From: Schaedlerella arabinosiphila
GTDB lineage: Bacteria; Bacillota; Clostridia; Lachnospirales; Lachnospiraceae
DNA: 64,000 bases
Assembly: GCF_003885045.1 (NCBI RefSeq)
Contig: NZ_RHJS01000002.1
Location: forward strand, 4,146,501-4,210,500
Reading direction: 5' to 3'
The translations under genes and the position numbers were made by a program. Below are positions 17,493 through 26,584 of the stretch, piece after piece; position 1 is the stretch's first letter, and the number at the start of each line of letters is the position of its first letter. The notes below the pieces were generated by a model that saw only the letters and a list, made by a program, of their open reading frames with translations, did no database searches and was not told the origin of the DNA.

Positions 17493-18422
17493 TCATATAT
17501 TTTTTAACCAATTTTCAAAAATATATTTTTCTTTTTCTTTTGAATCAATCATTTTTGTCTTTTTATTCATAAAATCATCTATTTCATCTAAGTTTATTCT
17601 CTTATAATCGATAAAAAGTGTATTTTCCTTAAGCAGATTATATATTTCCAATTCTTTAATCTTTATATTATTTGTAAGATATTTTTTATTAAAGAAGAGT
17701 GCCTCTAAAGCTCTCAGTGTAACACATTCTGATGGCTCTTCTATCATATCAATTATAACTTTAGCTGATAAAAGCATATTAAAAATATATTTTTCATAAT
17801 CCACAAATTTTTTGCACCCCAATTTGCCATGGTAATCTAATATTTTAATATTAACAGAATATTTTTTACAAACCATATCGTTAAATTCCGAAATACCATT
17901 CCCTCTATTTTTATCACGCCCCAAGTAAACAAAATCCGTAAAAACGTTTTGTTCTAAATTCAATTTTGCTGGCAGCTTATACATTGTAGTTTTAAAATAT
18001 ATATTATATTTATTAGCATCTGTTTGATTATAACTGTATATATTTTTTCCAAACAAAGATTTAATGTAATCTATTTCTAAATATCTTTCTTTAATATATT
18101 TAATGCTATTCATATAATAAAACACAATTCTACAATTAGGATTTACATTCGAAATAATTTTTTCTAATCCCGGAAAATATGCATAATCAGAAATTACAAT
18201 AGTATCAAATTTCCTTATTTCCTTTTTCCATTCGCCTAAAAGTATTTTCGGAATTTTCAAGTTCATCTTTTTTAAAACATGTGCCACAAAAAAGCCTAAA
18301 CGATAGTGTGTAAATATCTGGTCACATCTATACTGTCTATTCTTGCAATATCGATAAAAATATAAGTCTTTTTTAAACACCAAAAAACAACGTTTTTTTT
18401 CTTTTTGAAAATCTGTTTTCAT
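17493..18422 (-). CDS. Putative glycosyltransferase (unassigned family)
   Basis: About 309 aa from the ATG at 18422; an upstream TTG at 18449 has a worse-placed ribosome site. No Rossmann signature is obvious at the start, but FDTIVISDYAYFPGLEKII and the C-terminal IDMIEEPSECVTLRALEALFFNKKYLTN resemble the donor-binding end of GT-B-like core-oligosaccharide transferases. Very lysine-rich and AT-rich like the rest of the block. Position between a rhamnosyltransferase-like GT2 and a GT4 supports a transferase role; specificity unknown. Confidence 0.6.
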   Translation of the reverse strand: MKTDFQKEKKRCFLVFKKDLYFYRYCKNRQYRCDQIFTHYRLGFFVAHVLKKMNLKIPKILLGEWKKEIRKFDTIVISDYAYFPGLEKIISNVNPNCRIVFYYMNSIKYIKERYLEIDYIKSLFGKNIYSYNQTDANKYNIYFKTTMYKLPAKLNLEQNVFTDFVYLGRDKNRGNGISEFNDMVCKKYSVNIKILDYHGKLGCKKFVDYEKYIFNMLLSAKVIIDMIEEPSECVTLRALEALFFNKKYLTNNIKIKELEIYNLLKENTLFIDYKRINLDEIDDFMNKKTKMIDSKEKEKYIFENWLKNI

Positions 18423-18460
18423 TTTATGAGTTTTCCTTACTTTCCTCAAAATCCTTTTTC

Positions 18461-19324
18461 CTATGTGCGTAATTCACCTGTAATTTTTGAATTGTAATCT
18501 TTATAACCTTTTATCATTAAGCAACATCTTTCTCTACGATTATCCAGGAATATAATTCTAAAAAAATTTATAAATGATGCGTCAATTAATAGTCGAATTC
18601 GAATTCTTAGAGGAGTATACTCTCTATGAAGCAAATAAAGACTATCTCTTGTTCTATAATAAGATCGGTTCAAATTATTTTTGCGCATTGAAATTCCCAG
18701 TATTTTCTTTTCGCCTATTCCAACCGAGTGTCTATAACTTACGTAATCGGTAAGGCAACATAACATTCCACCTTTTTTTAATCTCCAACACAAATCCCAG
18801 TCTGCACCATCAAGAAACAAATCTTCATTCCAATATCCTACACTTTTCAGTTTACCGTACTCACACAACATCGAGGATGTAATCAAATCGGTTACCGAAT
18901 AACAATATTTATTTAACCGCCTTTTTATATGAGGAATTTCATATGTATTATTACTAGTATTATAATAAATCGGTCCTATACATCCTAAATTACTATATTT
19001 TCTTTTTGTAAACTCATATATTTTCACTAATTTTCTTATATGCTCATCAGAAATTTTCGAATCCTGGTCAAAAAATATAATATAGTCATCAAGATTAAAT
19101 CTATAGTTACTATTTTTTAAATAATAGTTAAAAGCCTTTGCAATTCCACTATTGTATCCCATAGAATGATATATAATATTCATCCCTGTAAACATATTAC
19201 TATTGTCTTGTTTACTGTTGTCTACTACAAAGGTCATATCTGCCTGACTGGCTATTGATGCAATATTTTCTACGTTTTCGCTGTGAGGATAATAGACTGT
19301 TATAATTGCAATAATTTTTTGCAT
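18461..19324 (-). CDS. GT2 rhamnosyltransferase-like glycosyltransferase
   Basis: 287 aa, GT-A fold. It begins IIAIITVYYPHSENVENI, has VVDNSKQDNS, the long acceptor loop with GYNSGIAKAFN and the metal-binding DQDSK motif, then DLITSSMLCEYGKL and DGADWDLCWRLKKGG, the pattern of RfbF/WbbL-type dTDP-rhamnosyltransferases. No rml genes are in the window, so the donor could be another nucleotide sugar. Its first 113 bp overlap the end of the polymerase frame. Confidence 0.85.
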   Translation of the reverse strand: MQKIIAIITVYYPHSENVENIASIASQADMTFVVDNSKQDNSNMFTGMNIIYHSMGYNSGIAKAFNYYLKNSNYRFNLDDYIIFFDQDSKISDEHIRKLVKIYEFTKRKYSNLGCIGPIYYNTSNNTYEIPHIKRRLNKYCYSVTDLITSSMLCEYGKLKSVGYWNEDLFLDGADWDLCWRLKKGGMLCCLTDYVSYRHSVGIGEKKILGISMRKNNLNRSYYRTRDSLYLLHREYTPLRIRIRLLIDASFINFFRIIFLDNRRERCCLMIKGYKDYNSKITGELRT

Positions 19325-20453
19325 ACCCCGGTGCCCCTTTTATGTTTATTAATAGAACAATACTTATCATCTGCGTCGTATCAAAGCAATATGGATTAAA
19401 GAAAGTATATAAAAGATATATAATATACAACCCCAAAATATTATTTCCATATTTTTTACATAATGACAATGTTATATAATAAAATAGACCAATCCCTATT
19501 GCACCTATCTGGTAAAAAATATAAAATGTCTGCATTTCATAATAGTTAGCATTTGCAAGGCGTCCTAATAAGACATTAGCTTCTACCTCACTTGCTATAC
19601 CTTTACCAAATAATAAGTTTGTATCCAGCAACATTTTTATTTGTCTGATTTTCAATGCATTACCTGTATCTGTTTTTCTACCCATTTCTAAAAATGCATA
19701 ATAAGAAAAAATAGAAAGCAATATTACAAGTACTATTAAAACCATAACCTTCCACGGTTGTATACGCTTAGGGTCGATAGAAAGCAAAAAATATCCGGCT
19801 AAAAATACTACTACACCTAATAGGAATGAAAAATTGCCAGCAGTACATACTCCTAGCAAAAGAATTATATTGCAAATATCAATTTTTTTAGTTTTATAAA
19901 ATCGTATAACAAATGCAAAAACAAGCAATGCATTACCATATAATTGTACTCTTGGTAAGAATCCATATACAAAATATGCGTCTCCATAATTATTTATCTG
20001 TGCCCACTGTCTAAAAGGAATATATGTCCCTTCTATAACCATTTTTATTGCAATTGAAATAATATAAACACTTTTTGCAACAGATAATATCATGAATATT
20101 GAATACTCCAAGTCAAACCGTTTTCTTTGTAATAAAAAACACAGCGGTATTACAAAAAGAATCAAATAAAAACGTAATATTCTGCTGATATCCTGTCCAT
20201 TTATAATTGAGTATATACTGCTGATACTTATGTAAAGAAGATATGCAACTCCCGTTTTTAACAATTTTCCTTCCAGAGAATAGTATATAACTTGTCTAAT
20301 GTTAAAAATCATATACAATCCAAAAAACACGACAATTAATGAAGAAAGCTTTTTGTACGGCACCTGAAAATATATAGAAAAAATGACCAACGTCCATATC
20401 AAACAATTTATATAATTGAAAAAACCATAACTACGTAATCTTGTTTTTCGCAT
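19212..20453 (-). CDS. Polysaccharide polymerase / O-antigen ligase-like membrane protein (Wzy)
   Basis: 413 codons with 10-11 predicted membrane helices (LIWTLVIFSIYFQVPY, VMVLIVLVILLSIFSYYAF) and a long outer loop with R and Q residues, the shape of Wzy polymerases. Role: polymerises flipped repeat units. The last 38 codons overlap the next gene out of frame and look like a shifted reading of it (SQRKRRKYCINSQSGRYDLC), so the natural stop was probably near 19340 and lost by a small indel. Confidence 0.8.
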   Translation of the reverse strand: MRKTRLRSYGFFNYINCLIWTLVIFSIYFQVPYKKLSSLIVVFFGLYMIFNIRQVIYYSLEGKLLKTGVAYLLYISISSIYSIINGQDISRILRFYLILFVIPLCFLLQRKRFDLEYSIFMILSVAKSVYIISIAIKMVIEGTYIPFRQWAQINNYGDAYFVYGFLPRVQLYGNALLVFAFVIRFYKTKKIDICNIILLLGVCTAGNFSFLLGVVVFLAGYFLLSIDPKRIQPWKVMVLIVLVILLSIFSYYAFLEMGRKTDTGNALKIRQIKMLLDTNLLFGKGIASEVEANVLLGRLANANYYEMQTFYIFYQIGAIGIGLFYYITLSLCKKYGNNILGLYIIYLLYTFFNPYCFDTTQMISIVLLINIKGAPGYAKNYCNYNSLLSSQRKRRKYCINSQSGRYDLCSRQQ

Positions 20454-20455
20454 CT

Positions 20456-21430
20456 TTACAAATTATCCTTATACCATTCAATAGCTTCTTCTATTCCTCT
20501 TTTAAAGCTCCATTCTGGATTATATCCCAGCATCTTTCTTGCTTTTGTTATATCTGCATTTGAGTGCCTGATATCCCCTATACGGTTTGGTCCATATATA
20601 GGTTCAGTATTTATATTTAATGCTTTTGTGAGATCATTATATATGTCAATCAGATACTCTCTTCCCCCATAAGCGATATTGAATACTTCTCCTGCAGCTT
20701 CATGCCCCGCCATACATGCCCGCATGTTTGCCTCTATTATATTCTCAATATATGTAAAGTCTCTACTTTGTCTTCCATCACCATTTATGGTCGGTCTCTC
20801 GCCATTCATTAATTGTTTAATAAATTTGGGAATTACTGCTGCGTAAACCCCGTTAGGATCTTGTCGCCGGCCAAATACATTAAAATATCTAAGTCCATAA
20901 GTATCAAGTCCATAATGTTTTGTATATTGCTTCGCCCATTCCTCATCTGCTCTTTTTGTTACTGCATACGGTGATAAAAGATTTCCTTCACGCCCCTCAA
21001 GTTTTGGCAAATTCGGTTCATCACCATAGACACTGGAACTTGATGCGTACACAAATTTCTTTACGTTATTCTGCTTTGCAGCCTCAAGCAGATTGACCGT
21101 TCCTAATATATTGTTAAAACAATAATATACCGGCATTTCAATACTCCTTGGTACACTTCCCCATGCCGCTTGATGAAGTACATAGTCTACATCTTTGCAA
21201 GATTTAATACATGTTTCTATATTCTTGATGTCCCCCTCTATAAACTCGAAATTGGAATTTCTAATAAATGGCTCTATATTTTCTTTTTTACCTGTAGAAA
21301 AATCATCCAGACACCGTACTTTATATCCAAAGCTTAATATAGCTTCACAAAGATTCGATCCTATAAACCCAGCCCCACCCGTAACTAAAAATAGGGATTC
21401 CGGAGGAATTTTTAAATCTGTATACCTCAT
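20456..21430 (-). CDS. UDP-N-acetylglucosamine(-uronate) 4-epimerase, WbpP/TviC type
   Basis: 324 aa from ATG 21430 (ribosome site AAGGAGACAAAA), preferred to an upstream start that would overlap the preceding dehydrogenase. Extended SDR: FLVTGGAGFIGSNLCEAIL, catalytic region YASSSSVYGDEPNLPK and SPYAVTK (Tyr and Lys), then LRYFNVFGRRQDPNGVYAAV, the diagnostic WbpP/TviC motif for N-acetylated substrates. It interconverts gluco and galacto forms of UDP-HexNAc or its uronate. With the adjacent dehydrogenase it would supply UDP-GalNAc uronic acid. Confidence 0.9.
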   Translation of the reverse strand: MRYTDLKIPPESLFLVTGGAGFIGSNLCEAILSFGYKVRCLDDFSTGKKENIEPFIRNSNFEFIEGDIKNIETCIKSCKDVDYVLHQAAWGSVPRSIEMPVYYCFNNILGTVNLLEAAKQNNVKKFVYASSSSVYGDEPNLPKLEGREGNLLSPYAVTKRADEEWAKQYTKHYGLDTYGLRYFNVFGRRQDPNGVYAAVIPKFIKQLMNGERPTINGDGRQSRDFTYIENIIEANMRACMAGHEAAGEVFNIAYGGREYLIDIYNDLTKALNINTEPIYGPNRIGDIRHSNADITKARKMLGYNPEWSFKRGIEEAIEWYKDNL

Positions 21431-21443
21431 TTTTGTCTCCTTT

Positions 21444-22754
21444 TCACAACCTCCAATATTTATATCCAGCGCCTTCATACTCTTTACGGTTTAGTATCCC
21501 TTTTAAATCAAGAAGTATTTTACACTTAGATCCGTAGAATGCATCTATATCTTTTATATGAAGCTTCTTAAACTCGTCATGAGCTACAGCCAAAATTACT
21601 GCATCCATTTCCTTTACTCTTCCTGAATCCACAAATTCCACATCGTATAATCCTTTTACTTCAGTTGGGTCTGCTTGCGGATCTACAATCATTGGTTTTA
21701 TTCCATACTCTTCTAATTCATTCACTATATCAATAACTTTTGTATTTCTTATATCTGGACAGTTTTCTTTAAAAGTAAACCCTAATATTGCAACTTTAGC
21801 ATTTTTTACTGATTTATCTGAGGAAATGAGACTTTTAACACAATTTTCTGCTACATATCTACCCATATTATCGTTTATACGTCGTCCAGACAATATAATC
21901 TGACTATGATATCCCAGCATTTCTGCTTTGTATGTCAGATAATACGGATCTACACCAATACAATGTCCACCTACAAGTCCTGGATAAAAATTCAAAAAAT
22001 TCCACTTTGTACTTGCTGCCTCAAGAACAGCTTTTGTATCAATTCCCATTTTATTGAAAATCAGAGAGAGTTCATTCATAAAAGCTATATTAATATCCCT
22101 CTGGCTATTTTCGATAACCTTGGCTGCTTCAGCAATTTTTATACTTTCTGCTTTATGAACGCCTGCTTCAACCACCAGTTCATATACTTTAGCAATGGCA
22201 TCTATGGTTTCCGCATCCATACCTGAAACAATTTTCTTAATATTTTCCAACCTATGTTTTCTATCACCTGGATTAATTCGCTCTGGACTGTAACCGATTT
22301 TAAAATCCAAACCACATTTAAGCCCCGACTTCTGTTCCAATATTGGAACACATATCTCTTCTGTCACTCCCGGATAGACCGTAGATTCGAAAACAACAAT
22401 TGCTTCTTTTCTCAGATTCCTCCCCAAAACAGCACATGCTTCTTTCACAGGTCTTAAGTCAGGAGTGTGATCGTCATTCACTGGGGTAGGAACGGCTACT
22501 ATGTGAAATCTGGCCTCTTTCAATTTCGTTTCATCATATGTAAATTCCAATGTTGTTCTTTTTATCGCTTCATCCCCTACTTCTTTCGTCGGGTCTATTC
22601 CTGATTTGTAAAGCGCAATTTTACTTGGATTATTATCAAAACCAATTACATCTATTTTTTTTGCAAACGCTATAGCTATAGGCATTCCGACATATCCCAG
22701 ACCAATTAAAGCTAATTTTTCCTTATGTGTAACTAACCCTTCATAAACTCCCAT
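21444..22754 (-). CDS. UDP-N-acetylhexosamine 6-dehydrogenase, WbpO/TviB type
   Basis: 436 aa. NAD-binding ALIGLGYVGMPIAIAFAKK, the family stretch FESTVYPGVTEE, substrate-binding SPERINPGDRKH, and the catalytic Cys in GLVGGHCIGVDPYYL. The motif set matches the TviB/WbpO branch that oxidises UDP-GlcNAc or UDP-GalNAc to the uronic acid rather than UDP-glucose dehydrogenase. Immediately followed by the matching 4-epimerase. Confidence 0.9.
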   Translation of the reverse strand: MGVYEGLVTHKEKLALIGLGYVGMPIAIAFAKKIDVIGFDNNPSKIALYKSGIDPTKEVGDEAIKRTTLEFTYDETKLKEARFHIVAVPTPVNDDHTPDLRPVKEACAVLGRNLRKEAIVVFESTVYPGVTEEICVPILEQKSGLKCGLDFKIGYSPERINPGDRKHRLENIKKIVSGMDAETIDAIAKVYELVVEAGVHKAESIKIAEAAKVIENSQRDINIAFMNELSLIFNKMGIDTKAVLEAASTKWNFLNFYPGLVGGHCIGVDPYYLTYKAEMLGYHSQIILSGRRINDNMGRYVAENCVKSLISSDKSVKNAKVAILGFTFKENCPDIRNTKVIDIVNELEEYGIKPMIVDPQADPTEVKGLYDVEFVDSGRVKEMDAVILAVAHDEFKKLHIKDIDAFYGSKCKILLDLKGILNRKEYEGAGYKYWRL

Positions 22755-22757
22755 TCT

Positions 22758-23768
22758 TTATGTCTCCCTTTTAATGAATATTCCAGCTATATACCCTACC
22801 CCATAAGACAAATGTAATATTAGAAATAAGATTGGCATTACAATTATTTCCGTCATTTTCTTTGTCTTCTCTAATGCAGCTCTAACTCCCATTATTGTAT
22901 GAAGCAAAATAACATAACCTTCGATTTTCCATATCCACTTTTTCCATAAGCCCATCACTGATGATACAATTAGATACATTACAAATCCAAATGGTATAAG
23001 ATGTCTCAACGATAATGCATTTCTACCATTTTTTAATAAAACCATGTTCCATTTGCCATTTTCAAATGCTTGTTTGGCCATCTTTTTTACTGTATTCCTA
23101 GTATAATAAACACATTTTATCTCAGGATTAAAATAAAATTTTCCACCTGCTTTCTTTATCCTTGAATGTATTTCTATATCCTGATTCCTTACATAAAACT
23201 CATCAAAATATCCGACCTGTTCAAAAATCTTCTTTTTATATAATCCATATACTGCAGTATCAGCATATCCAGGAGTATTCGATATACGAAATGATGAATT
23301 ACCTACTCCAAACGGTGAAGACAATATTTTTGAAACCACATCACAATCATCTTCCATAGATCTAGTTATCAGTTTTCCTCCTACACAAACAGAATCCTCA
23401 ACAGTTAAAATTGTTTTCACGCTTTTTTCAATAAAATCCTTTTCTGCTTTTGCATGAGCATCAATCCGTACTACATAGTCGCCCCTTGCATTCTGGATTC
23501 CAAGATTCCATCCGCTTGCAAGTATTCTTTTTTTGTTGTAAAGCAGTCGAATATCATATCCTTTTTTCCCATATTCATTTATCAATTCGCATACTCTATC
23601 TGCCGTCCCGTCCTCGGATAAGCCGTCAACGATAATGATTTCATACTTTTCTTTTGGATATGTCTGATTAAGCAATGAATTCAGTGCCTGTTCCAAACAA
23701 CTCCTTTCATTCCGAGTTACCAACAGTACCGAAACGAAAGGCTCCTTTTTAGTATTTTTGTATTCCAT
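22758..23768 (-). CDS. GT2 glycosyltransferase with C-terminal membrane segments (ExoO-like)
   Basis: About 336 aa from ATG 23768; a GTG at 23777 overlaps the previous stop (ATGTGA) and is an alternative. GT-A motifs: FVSVLLVTRNERSCLEQAL, EIIIVDGLSEDGTAD, GWNLGIQNARGDYVVRIDAH (DxD variant), then the acceptor region YDTAVYGLYKKKIF-like (GYADTAVYGLYKK). Two or three hydrophobic segments at the C-terminus anchor it. Likely second-sugar transferase after the initiating enzyme. Confidence 0.87.
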   Translation of the reverse strand: MEYKNTKKEPFVSVLLVTRNERSCLEQALNSLLNQTYPKEKYEIIIVDGLSEDGTADRVCELINEYGKKGYDIRLLYNKKRILASGWNLGIQNARGDYVVRIDAHAKAEKDFIEKSVKTILTVEDSVCVGGKLITRSMEDDCDVVSKILSSPFGVGNSSFRISNTPGYADTAVYGLYKKKIFEQVGYFDEFYVRNQDIEIHSRIKKAGGKFYFNPEIKCVYYTRNTVKKMAKQAFENGKWNMVLLKNGRNALSLRHLIPFGFVMYLIVSSVMGLWKKWIWKIEGYVILLHTIMGVRAALEKTKKMTEIIVMPILFLILHLSYGVGYIAGIFIKRET

Positions 23769-23773
23769 TTTTC

Positions 23774-24496
23774 TCACATTCCTAACAAATTCTTTGCATA
23801 GTTTTGCATAACATTGTACTCTTCGTTAGTTATTTTACCTTCCTGTAGTAACCAATCTCCAAAATCTGGGACAATAAAAGTCTCTTCCTCATAATCATTT
23901 TTTTTAATAAATACCTTTACTATTGTTTTTAAAATTATTTTTATGTCGCCCCAAAAATTGATTTTTTTTATGTATTGTAAATCATATTCTAATTTATCTT
24001 CCCAAGATATTGCATTCCTACCATTCACCTGCGCCAGTCCACTCAATCCTGGTCTTGCCGTATGTCTCATACGCTGTTCATCAGTCATAAATACCATATC
24101 TCTCACAAGCTGTGGGCGCGGCCCTACTAGACTCATGTCACCTTTTAGGATATTTACAATCTCTGGAAGTTCATCGAGGCTTGTAGAACGTAAAATTCGA
24201 CCAAATCTCGTTAATCTTTGTTCATCCGAAAGAATTTTACCTTCGCAGTCCCTTTCATCTGTCATTGTTCTAAACTTGTACATAAAAAATATCTTCTCTT
24301 GTTTGGATTTTGAATCTATCAATCCTGGCCGTGGTTGCTTAAATATAATTGGTGAGCCCAAATTAATTTTCACCAAAAAAGCAATTATGATATAAAGCCA
24401 ACCAAAACACAAAAGTACTGTTGCTGCACAAATAATATCCGCTCCTCGTTTAACATACTTTTCATAGAAGCTTATTTTTCGCTGGAACCGTCGCAT
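23774..24496 (-). CDS. Initiating sugar-1-phosphate transferase (PglC/WcaJ family)
   Basis: 240 aa from ATG 24496, which has GGAGGAAAAA directly upstream. One N-terminal membrane (re-entrant) helix, IICAATVLLCFGWLYIIIAF, then the catalytic core: FKQPRPGLI, FMYKFRTM, STSLDELPEIVNILKGDMSL, VGPRPQL and RPGLSGLAQVNGRN. It transfers a phospho-sugar from a UDP-sugar to undecaprenyl phosphate, the first step of repeat assembly. Small size fits PglC/EpsL rather than the large WbaP form. Confidence 0.9.
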   Translation of the reverse strand: MRRFQRKISFYEKYVKRGADIICAATVLLCFGWLYIIIAFLVKINLGSPIIFKQPRPGLIDSKSKQEKIFFMYKFRTMTDERDCEGKILSDEQRLTRFGRILRSTSLDELPEIVNILKGDMSLVGPRPQLVRDMVFMTDEQRMRHTARPGLSGLAQVNGRNAISWEDKLEYDLQYIKKINFWGDIKIILKTIVKVFIKKNDYEEETFIVPDFGDWLLQEGKITNEEYNVMQNYAKNLLGM

Positions 24497-24593
24497 TTTT
24501 TCCTCCAATTTCTTTTCTCCCAACAAAAACTATGAAAAGCGGCTATCTTTTCATGATCGAAATTTATGTATCATCTTATGTATAGAAGAAATA

Positions 24594-25916
24594 CTATTTG
24601 AAACAACGGTGAATAACCTCAATTATCAGATCTTGCTGATTTTTTGTCATTTTAATATCAGATGGAAGACATATACCTCTTCTAAAAATATCTGCCCCTA
24701 CATCATCGCCTCTCTCTCCTTTAATATATGCATTACTATTTCCTCTTCCAAAGCCTTTTGTTGTTATAAATGCACAATTTCTGTATATCGGCTGCATATG
24801 CATTGGCTTCCAAATTGGTCTTCCTTCTGCATTAAATATAGTTAATGCTTCTAATATTTCTGTAGGACATGATTTTCCTGATTCAGATTTATATATCGCG
24901 TCCCATTCTGATTGGCGTGTTTCACACATATAATTCTCATCAATGATCATGCAACTCAGCCAATAATTAGGACTACTGTTTTGAAAATCAGCCGGATTCA
25001 TTTTTATCGGCAAATCTGTCAATCCTTCTTTATATCTTTCATAAATTGCTTTCTTATGATTAATATGCTCACACAAATATGGCCACTGTCCTCTCACAAT
25101 GCCAGCAATTACATTTGACATTCTGTAATTGTAACCAATCTCCTCATGTTGATACCATGGTGCATTTTCACGTGATTGTGTTGACCACTTCCGTGCTTTA
25201 TTTGCATCAGCTTCATTTTCACACAGTAACATACCTCCGCTGCTTCCTGTAATGATCTTGTTGCCATTAAAACTTATACATCCAAAATCTCCAAATGAAC
25301 CTGTCTGCCGTTTCCTATATATTGCCCCTAAAGATTCTGCTGCATCCTCTATAAGCAGAGCTCCATATTTATCACAAATAGTACGAAGTCCATCTATTTT
25401 TCCAGGAACACCATATAAATGTGCAACGACCACTAATCTCACGTCTGGGTAGAGTTTAAATGCCATTTCCAATGCTTCTGGCGACATATTCCAAGTATCA
25501 TATTCTGTATCTATGAAAATTGGTTCGCCGCCTTCATACACAACAGGATTTACTGTCGCATCAAACGTCATATCACTGCAAAATACCCGCTTACCAAATA
25601 ATGAGCCGCCTTTACCTAGGCCGGCTGGAGTTGATACACCTGAACTGCTATTATATAGTCTCTTAGCTGCCAACTTTATAGCTAAGTGGAGAGCAGCCGT
25701 ACCACTACTTAATGCAACGGCATGATTTACACCCAAATATCTTGCAACCATATCTTCAAGACTGTCTATATTCTCTCCAACCGTGGTCATCCAATTGCTC
25801 TCATAAGCTTCCATTATAAATTTTATCTCTTTTCCATGCATTGTCGGAGAAGATAGAAAAGCTTTTTCCTTTAGAGGCTCTAAATTTTGAAATTTTAAAT
25901 CTACTTTATTATCCAT
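24594..25916 (-). CDS. DegT/DnrJ/EryC1 (EpsN-like) sugar aminotransferase
   Basis: 440 aa from ATG 25916 (site AAAGGATAAAATC). PLP enzyme: AVALSSGTAALHLAIKLAA, VVVAHLYGVPGKIDGLR, the Asp/Gln region IEDAAESLGA, the Schiff-base Lys in ISFNGNKIITGSSGG and YNYRMSNV. The C-terminal PIWKPMHMQPIYRN is typical of EpsN/PglE enzymes that aminate UDP-4-keto-6-deoxy-GlcNAc to make UDP-diaminosugars. The dehydratase and acetyltransferase of that path are not in the window. First gene of the operon, just after a leader hairpin. Confidence 0.9.
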   Translation of the reverse strand: MDNKVDLKFQNLEPLKEKAFLSSPTMHGKEIKFIMEAYESNWMTTVGENIDSLEDMVARYLGVNHAVALSSGTAALHLAIKLAAKRLYNSSSGVSTPAGLGKGGSLFGKRVFCSDMTFDATVNPVVYEGGEPIFIDTEYDTWNMSPEALEMAFKLYPDVRLVVVAHLYGVPGKIDGLRTICDKYGALLIEDAAESLGAIYRKRQTGSFGDFGCISFNGNKIITGSSGGMLLCENEADANKARKWSTQSRENAPWYQHEEIGYNYRMSNVIAGIVRGQWPYLCEHINHKKAIYERYKEGLTDLPIKMNPADFQNSSPNYWLSCMIIDENYMCETRQSEWDAIYKSESGKSCPTEILEALTIFNAEGRPIWKPMHMQPIYRNCAFITTKGFGRGNSNAYIKGERGDDVGADIFRRGICLPSDIKMTKNQQDLIIEVIHRCFK

Positions 25917-25941
25917 GATTTTATCCTTTTTCTCCAAAATA

Positions 25942-25978
25942 TAAAAAGCCTGTAAGAACTTATAAATTCTTACAAGCT
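25942..25978 (-). terminator. Leader terminator/attenuator in front of the polysaccharide operon
   Basis: On the minus strand a stem AGCTTGTAAGAA / TTCTTACAGGCT (25947-25978) is followed directly by TTTTTAT and then, about 25 bases on, by the first operon gene. A terminator at this place means transcription must read through to express the operon, as in operons controlled by processive antitermination (LoaP/NusG-like or RNA-based). No such factor gene is in the window. Confidence 0.6.
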
Positions 25979-26160
25979 ATATTTTCAAAAAACTATTCTT
26001 TTACTTTTCTAGTAAATATCGGAGAATAATGTCCTTGATCTTCCTTTCAGAATAAAACAGAGGAATGATACGATGCAGTGATACTGTTTAGAAAATTTAG
26101 AACTCTATGATAAAGCACATGCAAATCATAGGATTGTTTTCTAACCTGATGTAACATATG

Positions 26161-26196
26161 ATATAAAAATAAAAATTGGCATGCTTCGCCATTTCA
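26161..26196 (-). terminator. Terminator downstream of the TnpB-family gene
   Basis: On the minus strand TGGC-GAAGCAT-GCCA (26177-26191) is followed by a long U-rich tract (ATTTTTATTTTT). It would end transcripts from the TnpB-family gene about 400 bases past its stop. Confidence 0.55.
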
Positions 26197-26584
26197 CTTT
26201 TAATAACAATGGATATAATACAAGCAACCTAGCTAGTAGTATACTCCACCATCATTTAAGTGAGTCGCCCTCTTGGTTTTACCCAAAATATAACATCCAC
26301 AATCCTTCAAACGCGACGAAGCGACGATTTGAAATCTCCCGGATTTTTAGTTCTGCTATTTATTATTCTATACCAAGGCTCTTCTCTCGAAGGTCCCCCG
26401 CTGTCAGGCTTCTGCAAAGAACCGAAGTACCTCTGCCCTGAACCTGTTTTACGAAGGCTTTTATCCGTTTCGGATGTTGGCCCGCCTCAAGACCGAATCT
26501 ATATTTACCCCAGGGCTCCCCTGGAATCATATCAAAATTATATAACCATCTTTTTCGAATTTGCCATTTTCAGTCTTTAGCCGC
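26197..26584 (-). ncRNA. Candidate right-end (omega) RNA region of the TnpB-family gene
   Basis: About 390 bases between the TnpB-family stop and the terminator contain no convincing gene but several short stems, for example CCAGGG-CTC-CCCTGG (26510-26524) and CTTC/GAAG pairs around 26395-26435. TnpB proteins use an RNA made from the 3' end of their gene and the element's right end as guide scaffold (established for the family). The exact 3' boundary and guide segment cannot be set by eye. Confidence 0.4.

Noticed and set aside
26181..26580. Two plus-strand open frames (86 and 106 codons) downstream of tnpB
   Set aside because: No ribosome sites, no recognisable motifs, and they lie opposite the structured 3' region of the TnpB-family gene.
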